NCBI GenBank assembly: GCA_963617205.1
Contig: CAVEOA010000010.1
Coordinates: forward strand, 8,732 to 72,731
Length of the DNA stretch: 64,000 nt
Origin: UBA11524 sp963617205
GTDB lineage: Bacteria > Bacillota > Clostridia > Christensenellales > Aristaeellaceae
Reading direction: 5' to 3'
Shown here: positions 1-5,368 of the stretch, in pieces
Position numbering within the stretch: the first letter of the stretch is position 1
Layout of the letters: every line of letters starts with the position of its first letter
Position numbers and translations under genes: made by a program
The notes under the pieces: model-generated
Seen by the model: the letters and a program-made list of their open reading frames with translations, nothing else
What the model was told of the DNA's origin: nothing
Databases searched by the model: none

Positions 1-187
1 GCGTCATGGCGAAATGCGCGCGCCACTCGCCGTCCAGGCACTTCTCCAGCGACGAAACGCCCTGCGACGCTTCCTCCTCGCTGGCATAGAACGCATGGTC
101 CGAGCAGTCCGGCAGCTCATTGACGCTGAAGATTTCAGGATTCTCCAGCCACGAAGCATCGAATTGCTCTTTCTTGATTTGCTTCAT
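1..187 (-). CDS. Beta-galactosidase (GH2, LacZ type), N-terminal fragment cut by the window edge
   Basis: Only the first 62 residues are in the window. The translation opens MKQIKKEQFDASWLENP and continues with FSVNELPDCSDHAFYAS and a Glu-rich stretch, matching the amino terminus of cytoplasmic LacZ enzymes (NPEIFxVNRLPAHSDHxxY). There is no signal peptide, so this copy is predicted to be intracellular, unlike the secreted GH2 at 33831-37199. The start at 185-187 is preceded by AAAGGA about 10 nt upstream and by a good promoter at 225-253. The expected function is hydrolysis of lactose or beta-galactosides; the catalytic domain lies outside the window. Confidence 0.8.
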   Translation of the reverse strand, partial: MKQIKKEQFDASWLENPEIFSVNELPDCSDHAFYASEEEASQGVSSLEKCLDGEWRAHFAMT

Positions 188-224
188 ACTACGTCCATCC
201 TTTCGCGGAGAACTTTTCAACCTG

Positions 225-253
225 ATTATACCTGAATGCGCGGTGTTTGTCCA
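225..253 (-). promoter_or_regulatory. Sigma-A type promoter of the leftmost beta-galactosidase gene
   Basis: On the minus strand, TGGACA (248-253), a 17-nt spacer and a perfect TATAAT (225-230) lie about 38 nt before the start codon. Confidence 0.75.
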
Positions 254-352
254 CAGATGCGGGAGAATTTTCCTTCCTTCCGTCAGCTTATCCGCAACAG
301 GGCGCAAAACATCTTTTTCACGAATTATTTCCTGTGCCGCGCCCGTTTTCCC

Positions 353-381
353 TTGACAGAAAAGCGCTTTGATTGTAAAAT
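353..381 (+). promoter_or_regulatory. Near-consensus sigma-A promoter of an unassigned transcript
   Basis: Perfect TTGACA (353-358), 17-nt spacer and TAAAAT (376-381). Transcription would begin near 388. No ribosome binding site with a convincing ORF follows before the terminator at 808-844. Confidence 0.75.
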
Positions 382-387
382 ATTCAT

Positions 388-844
388 GACCGGCTGAGAC
401 GCGTCTGTTGACGTGCCCATGCTGTTTTCGATAAAGCCTGAAAATCCCGTTCGCGGCAGGCTCGCCCGCTTCCTGCGGTGCGAAGGTGACGCGACCGGTT
501 TCTTTAAGCAGTCGTCCTTGTATTCATGCCGCTCCTGCAGCGTGTTTTCCCGCGGTCAGCCTGCGCCCTTTTCGGCGCGGCGATTCCGCAGGTTTCCTAT
601 CATCAGCAACAATGCCCCTTCAGCGCCTGCTGTAAGGGCAACGCTGTCTGTCCGTATGCACGCAGCATGCTTGCGCTTGTTTTCGCGTACCCTCGATGAA
701 GGTCAGAGGGTCCGCATGACTGATTCTGGTTTTTGCCCTGCCGTTTCTGTGCCGGAGTATGCCCTGCGGCATGGAATGCGGGTCTGATATCGAATGAACA
801 GCGTCCGGCCGTGTGGGATTTTTCATGTCCCGTACGGCTTTTTT
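388..844 (+). ncRNA. Putative non-coding transcript of unknown family, about 455 nt
   Basis: The interval is bounded by a near-consensus promoter and a strong intrinsic terminator, and it sits between a divergent beta-galactosidase gene and rny. The only sizeable reading frame (413-787) opens with GTG and has no ribosome binding site. Its product is rich in Cys, Arg, Ser and Phe with no recognisable fold. I looked for hallmarks of RNase P RNA, tmRNA, 6S RNA, T-box and common riboswitches and did not recognise any. GC-rich local hairpins are visible, for example GCAGG/CCTGC around 454-478. It could be a novel structured RNA, a highly diverged known RNA or a small unrecognised gene. Confidence 0.4.
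808..844 (+). terminator. Intrinsic terminator ending the 388-844 transcript
   Basis: An 11-bp stem, GCCGTGTGGGA (808-818) with TCCCGTACGGC (828-838), pairs throughout with two G-U wobbles and is followed by T6 (839-844). Confidence 0.85.
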
Positions 845-916
845 GCGTCAGCCGGGCATGGATGAAAGAAACTGATCATATGAACAAAAACCACTTTGAA
901 AGGGGGATTTTCAATC

Positions 917-2530
917 GTGCCGACTATCGTGTGGATTCTTCTGCTGCTCGTTGCTGCGGCAGGAGGCGGCTTTGCAGGCTATACCTACCGGAAGAACCTC
1001 ATCGAGGAGAAGATTAACCGCAGTGAAAAGACAGCCGCGCAGCTTTACGAGGACGCCGTTCGCAAGGCGGATGACTACAAGCGCAAGGCTGACGACTACA
1101 AGAAGGAAAAGGTGCAGGAAGCAAAGGCGGAGATTCTCAAGTCCAAGAACGAGATTGACCGCGAACGTGCCGAAAGCGCCCGTGAAATGAACGAAGTCCG
1201 TGAACGCCGCGCAGAGGTGCAGCGGACGGAGAACCGCCTGCTGCAGCGCGAAGCATCGCTGGACAAGCGTTCCGACAGCCTGGATGACCGCGAGAACGAC
1301 CTGAAGAAGCGCACCGAGCAGATCGAGCTTCGTCAGGAGGACACCAACCGCCTGCATGACGAGGCGGAACAGCTCTTCAACAAGCAGACCGCCGAGCTTG
1401 AGCGCATCGCCGCCATGACGCAGGACGAGGCCAAGCAAATCATCATCGACCGCGTGCAGAAGGATGCCTTCCATGATGCCGCCGCCTCCGTGCGCGACAT
1501 CGAAGCCCGTGCGAAGGAAGAGGCGGAAAAGAAGGCGCGCAACATCATCGCGCTTGCCATCCAGAAATGCGCGTCCGACCACGTCGCCGAGAGCACGGTG
1601 TCCGTCATTGCGCTGCCCAACGACGACATGAAGGGACGCATCATCGGCCGCGAGGGACGCAACATCCGCGCCCTTGAGACCGCAACCGGCGTTGACATCA
1701 TCATCGACGATACGCCCGAGGCCGTCATCGTGTCCGCCTTCGACCCGGTTCGCCGTGAAATCGCGCGCATCGCGGTGGAGCGCCTGATTAACGACGGCCG
1801 CATCCATCCTGCCCGCATCGAGGAAATGGTGGACAAGGCGAAGAAGGAAGTCGAAAACCAGATTCGCGAGGCAGGCGAGGCCGCCGTGTTCGAGACGAAT
1901 CAGCACGGCATCCATCACGAGCTCGTCAAGCTGCTCGGTCGCCTGAAGTACCGCACCTCCTACGGTCAGAACGTGCTCAAGCACTCCATCGAGGTCAGCC
2001 ATCTGGCAGGTCTGATGGCGGCAGAGCTCGGCGCTGACGTTCAGCTTGCCAAGCGCGCAGGTCTGCTGCACGACATCGGCAAGGCTGTTGACCACGAGGC
2101 GGAAGGCACGCACGTCACCCTCGGCGGCGAGCTGGCGCGCAAGTACCACGAGAGCCCCGATGTCATCCACGCGATTCTGGCGCATCACAACGATGTGGAA
2201 CCGCAGACCGTCGAGGCGGTGCTCGTGCAGGCGGCAGACGCCATCTCCGCTGCACGCCCCGGCGCACGCCGCGAGAGCCTGGAGAACTACATCAAGCGTC
2301 TGGAAAAGCTGGAGGAAATCGCGATGTCCTTCTCAGGCGTCGAGAAGTGCTACGCCATTCAGTCCGGCCGCGAGGTGCGCATCATGGTGAAGCCCGACGA
2401 CGTGACCGACGACGGCACGAAGATTCTCGCCAAGGAAATCGCCAAGCGCATCGAGAAGGAAATGGAATATCCGGGTCAGATTCGCGTAAACGTCATCCGC
2501 GAAACGCGCTCGATGGAATACGCCAAGTAA
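917..2530 (+). CDS. rny: Ribonuclease Y
   Basis: Endoribonuclease that initiates mRNA decay and processing at the inner face of the membrane in Firmicutes. The 537-residue product has an N-terminal membrane helix (about residues 3-20), a long charged coiled coil (about 25-200), a KH RNA-binding domain with GRIIGREGRNIR, and an HD phosphohydrolase domain with LLHDIGKAVDHE. Length and order match the family. I chose the GTG at 917 because AAAGGGGGA sits about 8-10 nt upstream and the protein then starts directly with its membrane helix. An in-frame TTG at 896 would add seven residues but overlaps that ribosome binding site. Followed by its own terminator. Confidence 0.96.
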   Translation: MPTIVWILLLLVAAAGGGFAGYTYRKNLIEEKINRSEKTAAQLYEDAVRKADDYKRKADDYKKEKVQEAKAEILKSKNEIDRERAESAREMNEVRERRAEVQRTENRLLQREASLDKRSDSLDDRENDLKKRTEQIELRQEDTNRLHDEAEQLFNKQTAELERIAAMTQDEAKQIIIDRVQKDAFHDAAASVRDIEARAKEEAEKKARNIIALAIQKCASDHVAESTVSVIALPNDDMKGRIIGREGRNIRALETATGVDIIIDDTPEAVIVSAFDPVRREIARIAVERLINDGRIHPARIEEMVDKAKKEVENQIREAGEAAVFETNQHGIHHELVKLLGRLKYRTSYGQNVLKHSIEVSHLAGLMAAELGADVQLAKRAGLLHDIGKAVDHEAEGTHVTLGGELARKYHESPDVIHAILAHHNDVEPQTVEAVLVQAADAISAARPGARRESLENYIKRLEKLEEIAMSFSGVEKCYAIQSGREVRIMVKPDDVTDDGTKILAKEIAKRIEKEMEYPGQIRVNVIRETRSMEYAK

Positions 2531-2541
2531 AACAAGAACAG

Positions 2542-2585
2542 AATCGGCAGGAGCTGCATTGCGGTTCCTGCCGGTTTTCTGTTTT
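2542..2585 (+). terminator. Intrinsic terminator of rny
   Basis: AATCGGCAGGA (2542-2552) pairs with TCCTGCCGGTT (2566-2576), one wobble, followed by a T-rich run. Confidence 0.8.
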
Positions 2586-2648
2586 CATGCCGATCCCGTC
2601 GCAATGTGCTTTCCTTCTGTGACTGCCGAAAACAGCCATAGCACCGAA

Positions 2649-2785
2649 GGTGCAGTAAAACCGGGCGAAGCCCGCGAAAACGGACGAAGTCCGCGAAACC
2701 GAACGAAGTCCGTAAAAACGGGCGAAGTCCGTAAAAACCGGACGAAGTCCGTGAAACCGGGCGAAGTCCGCAAAACCGGACAGGG
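2649..2785. repeat. Tandem array of about six 19-20 nt GAA mini-hairpin units
   Basis: Units of the type GGACGAAGTCCGCAAAACC follow one another. Each contains a 4-5 bp stem closed by a GAA triloop (GGGCGAAGCCC, GGACGAAGTCC) and then an A-tract. Stem letters vary between units (GGGC/GCCC, GGAC/GTCC), mostly in a paired way. Read on the minus strand each unit is a mini-hairpin followed by T3-T5, resembling a very short intrinsic terminator. The array fills the gap between rny and the BTAD regulator and stops just before the regulator promoter. Confidence 0.85.
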
Positions 2786-2786
2786 C

Positions 2787-2815
2787 TTGCGTTTTCGCTT
2801 CATGCTTGTTATAAT
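2787..2815 (+). promoter_or_regulatory. Promoter of the BTAD regulator gene
   Basis: TTGCGT (2787-2792), 17-nt spacer, perfect TATAAT (2810-2815), 26 nt before the start codon. Confidence 0.75.
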
Positions 2816-2841
2816 GTAACCGTTGAAAAGGAGATGCGCCC

Positions 2842-4023
2842 ATGAGCCATATCAGAATCAACCTCTTCGGCAGCTTTCATGTGGAAAAGGACGGCATGTC
2901 CGTCGATGAGCAGCTTTCCCATTCTCCCAAGGGCATTCTGTTGATGGAATACCTGATTCTCTCCCCGAATCAGACGGCGGACGCCAAGACGCTGATGCGC
3001 GTGCTGTGGCCGGAGGAGGCGTCCGCAAGACCCGAGTCCGCGCTCAAGACGCTCGTCAGCCGTCAACGGACGCTTCTGCGCACGATTTCGGAGGAGCTGT
3101 CCGACTGCCTGACGACCATCCGCGGCGGCTACCGCTGGATCAGCGATCCGAGCGTGACGGTGGATGTGCTGCTGTTCGAGCAGCTGCTTGCGCCCTATCA
3201 GCGGTCTGACGCGCCTGCGCCGTCTGACGAGGTCATGACGCAGATTCTCTCGCTCTATCAGGGGCGGCTGCTGGAAGGGGATCGCCGGCTGGCATGGACG
3301 AGCGGCAAGTGTGAGCGGCTGCATCAGATGTTCCTGCAGGCAGTCGATGCGCGGCTGCGATACCTGAAGCAGACGGGACACGCGCACCGCTATGTCGCGC
3401 TGGTGCGTCAGGCGATTGATGCCGACCCGGCGAACGAGGCGCTGCAGCAGCGGCTGATTGAAGGGCTCCACAGCACCGAGCGTGCGACCGACGCCGCGCA
3501 TCAGGCGGAGCTGACCTCTCGCATCAGCGAATTTGCGATGGAGGAGCAGCTGCGCGACTACCGCATCCGCATCCAGCAGGCGGTTCGGGCAGTCGAGAAT
3601 GACGTGTCTGCCCTGCGCGAGGAGCTGCTCAGCGAGGAGGACAACGGGCGCGCAATCCTCTGCGACAGCCGCGTGTTCAAGGCGCTTTTCCGCATGCAGC
3701 GCCACTCCATGGAGCGCAGCGGCGGTCAGGCCGTGCTTGGTCTGCTGACGCTGACGGAGCTTGAACGCGGCAGCGTCCGCCACGACGCCTCAATGAACGG
3801 GCTGGTGAAAATCATCCTGCTGAACCTGCGCAGCAGCGACGTTGTCACGCGCATCAACGACAGCACCATCGCCATGCTGCTGCCGAATGCGGATGTCGAG
3901 GCAGGCAACATCGTCATGGAGCGCCTGAAGCGTTTGTTTTACCTGCAATTCCCATCGACCGGGCGAACCATCAGCACCGCCGTGACGGTCATCAGCGTTG
4001 ACAGAAAGAAAGGACAGTCATAA
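2842..4023 (+). CDS. SARP/BTAD-type transcriptional regulator with a degenerate GGDEF-like C-terminal domain
   Basis: Predicted cytoplasmic DNA-binding regulator of 393 residues. Residues 1-95 form an OmpR-like winged helix (IRINLFGSFHVEKDG opening, then a segment ending GGYRWISDPS). Residues about 100-245 form the bacterial transcriptional activation domain (VDVLLFEQLL, helical repeats ending ALQQRLIEGLHSTE). Residues about 265-390 resemble a nucleotide-cyclase fold: LLNLRSSDVVTRINDSTIAM followed by LLPNADVEAG has the spacing of a GGDEF domain, but the signature is replaced by RINDS, so diguanylate synthesis is unlikely. It may bind a ligand or be structural. AAAGGAG lies 8 nt before the ATG. 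The stop codon sits in the loop of a terminator hairpin. Targets are unknown. Confidence 0.8.
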   Translation: MSHIRINLFGSFHVEKDGMSVDEQLSHSPKGILLMEYLILSPNQTADAKTLMRVLWPEEASARPESALKTLVSRQRTLLRTISEELSDCLTTIRGGYRWISDPSVTVDVLLFEQLLAPYQRSDAPAPSDEVMTQILSLYQGRLLEGDRRLAWTSGKCERLHQMFLQAVDARLRYLKQTGHAHRYVALVRQAIDADPANEALQQRLIEGLHSTERATDAAHQAELTSRISEFAMEEQLRDYRIRIQQAVRAVENDVSALREELLSEEDNGRAILCDSRVFKALFRMQRHSMERSGGQAVLGLLTLTELERGSVRHDASMNGLVKIILLNLRSSDVVTRINDSTIAMLLPNADVEAGNIVMERLKRLFYLQFPSTGRTISTAVTVISVDRKKGQS

Positions 4024-4046
4024 TCGACTGTCCTTCCTTTTGTTTT
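4010..4046 (+). terminator. Terminator overlapping the stop codon of the BTAD gene
   Basis: AAGGACAGTC (4010-4019) and GACTGTCCTT (4026-4035) form a perfect 10-bp stem with a 6-nt loop, followed by CCTTTTGTTTT. The symmetric stem may also serve the convergent gene at 4052-4564. Confidence 0.8.
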
Positions 4047-4051
4047 GGGGA

Positions 4052-4564
4052 TCATGACAGGCTGCCGAGGCGCAGCATCACCGCTTCAATCAGCGTTTCC
4101 TCCGGCACATCCGTGACGCAGAACCACCGCTGACGTTCAGGCGGCATCATACGGCGCAGCTTCTTCTCCGCGCCCTCCGCCACAACGAACACGCACAGGT
4201 GCTCCCTGGCCTGCAGCTGGTCAAGCACCGCGCAGAACGCTTTTCCGGCAAGCATGTCCGAATGAATCGCATCGACCAGCACCGGCGTCAACGCGCCCAG
4301 ACAAGCACGGAGCCCCGGTACGGCAATCTGCTCCATCACCTTCGGCACCAGCTGCCACGAATCGCTCTGAATGCGGATGCGGCACGGCACATCGTTGAGC
4401 AGCGGTAACGGCGGCGGCAGCAGGAAATGCAGCGCCTCGCCGCGAACCTCGCCGGACACGGAAAACGGCGTCAGCCGGAATCCGGCAGTCGGCGCATTGA
4501 TGGCACGAAGCACCCGTTCGGCAGCGGCGGACGCGCCCTGCCCGGTCAGATAGAGCTGTTGCAT
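4052..4564 (-). CDS. Divergent THEP1/NTPase_1-like protein with a degenerate P-loop
   Basis: Product of 170 residues. It begins MQQLYLTGQGASAAAERVLR, which aligns in position with the Walker A strand-loop-helix of THEP1-like nucleoside triphosphatases, but the GxxGxGK[ST] lysine motif is absent. A later GFRLTPFSVSGEVRG segment resembles the family's GF-T-EVR region, and VLVDAIHSDML occupies the place of Walker B (VxDEIGxME), with the acidic pair changed. Hydrolysis is therefore doubtful. The start at 4562-4564 has GGGAGGG about 7 nt upstream; a longer in-frame form to 4639 has no such site. Family assignment is by pattern only. Function unknown. Confidence 0.55.
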   Translation of the reverse strand: MQQLYLTGQGASAAAERVLRAINAPTAGFRLTPFSVSGEVRGEALHFLLPPPLPLLNDVPCRIRIQSDSWQLVPKVMEQIAVPGLRACLGALTPVLVDAIHSDMLAGKAFCAVLDQLQAREHLCVFVVAEGAEKKLRRMMPPERQRWFCVTDVPEETLIEAVMLRLGSLS

Positions 4565-4705
4565 GGCAATCCCTCCCTCTATGGCTGATTTCGCTTGTCT
4601 ATTGATTCTATTGTACCGTATCAGGGAAGGCATTGTCAAGCATAAAAGAAAGGAGAGAGCGGCAGGCTCCCTCCTGCATGGAAAAAACGGAACGATGCGC
4701 GTGCA

Positions 4706-4990
4706 TCAGGCAAACAGAAGCGCCGCCAGCAGCCCCAGCAGCAGCGCCGCGCCCAGCACCCACACGGCGCACCCGAGGCAGGAGCCGCGATACGGTCTGC
4801 GTCCTGGCGGCGGAGGAGGACGATGACCAAAGCCGCGCCTCGGCGGAGGAGGAGGACGATGACCGCCGCGACCCATGCCGCCACGCGGCGCACCGCCACC
4901 GCCCGGTCCGCCGCCGCCCGGTCCGCCGCCGCCCGGTCCGCCGCCACGCGACCCGCCGCCGCCGTGGAGCATCATGCGATCTTTACTCAT
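4706..4990 (-). CDS. Small Gly/Arg/Pro-rich protein with a C-terminal membrane helix
   Basis: A 94-residue product. Residues 9-45 are built from GGG(P/A/S) repeats, residues 46-67 from Arg- and Pro-rich segments (HRPPPPPRRGFGH, HRPPPPPGRRP), then SCLGCAVWVLGAALLLGLLA forms a membrane helix at the end. The low complexity might suggest a spurious ORF, but the ATG has AAAGGAGGTG 7-8 nt upstream and a TTGCAA-N17-TATAAT promoter further up, so expression is likely. The layout suggests a tail-anchored protein with a cytoplasmic flexible basic region. No family recognised. Confidence 0.65.
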   Translation of the reverse strand: MSKDRMMLHGGGGSRGGGPGGGGPGGGGPGGGGAPRGGMGRGGHRPPPPPRRGFGHRPPPPPGRRPYRGSCLGCAVWVLGAALLLGLLAALLFA

Positions 4991-5022
4991 ATGTTTGGCA
5001 CCTCCTTTTGGTATTCCCCTGT

Positions 5023-5051
5023 ATTATAACCGCTGCGGAAGAATTTTGCAA
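5023..5051 (-). promoter_or_regulatory. Promoter of the Gly-rich protein gene
   Basis: Minus strand TTGCAA (5046-5051), 17-nt spacer, TATAAT (5023-5028). Confidence 0.75.
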
Positions 5052-5208
5052 TCAATGCAGCTTAGAAGCAGATTAAGATTCAGCAAGAATTCGCTTGTCG
5101 TTCATCCTGACAATCGGCTGTTTTTTACCGTTTGTTCCATTTCGGGCGACATTCGTTCCGCAAAATTGCTCTTTCAGGGAGGTTAATTATCCATTTGGGA
5201 CAAACGCA

Positions 5209-5236
5209 TTGATTTTTCGTCTCGTCCTCCTATACT
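5209..5236 (+). promoter_or_regulatory. Probable promoter of the permuted GH3 gene
   Basis: TTGATT (5209-5214), 16-nt spacer, TATACT (5231-5236). The leader to the ATG would be about 125 nt. Confidence 0.6.
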
Positions 5237-5368
5237 TTGAAATCAGTCGGCGGCAGACAGGATGTCATCGACATCCATGCGCCCTGTTTTTCCGCCGCTT
5301 GGTAACGTTGCTGCTCCTTCGCCGCCGATGCGGCAGGGAGAATCAGAAGCAAAGGAGGAACTTCTATC

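Larger units (their letters stand above)
4991..5368. other. Divergent intergenic region holding two promoters
   Basis: The 378-nt gap lies between the leftward Gly-rich gene and the rightward GH3 gene. It carries a promoter for each (5023-5051 and 5209-5236). No repeat of the dispersed families is seen here. Confidence 0.6.

Noticed and set aside
413..787. Small protein gene of 124 residues
   Set aside because: GTG start without ribosome binding site, unusual Cys/Arg/Ser/Phe-rich composition and no recognisable fold; the interval is better seen as non-coding.
388..844. RNase P RNA, tmRNA or 6S RNA
   Set aside because: I did not find the GAGGAAAGTCC/ACAGAA core of RNase P RNA, the tRNA-like ends of tmRNA or the long symmetric stem of 6S RNA; kept only as an unassigned transcript.
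4633..5076. Plus-strand ORF opposite the Gly-rich gene
   Set aside because: It lacks a promoter and ribosome site and is rich in Arg/Ala/Ser from the complement of Gly/Pro codons; the minus strand has strong signals.
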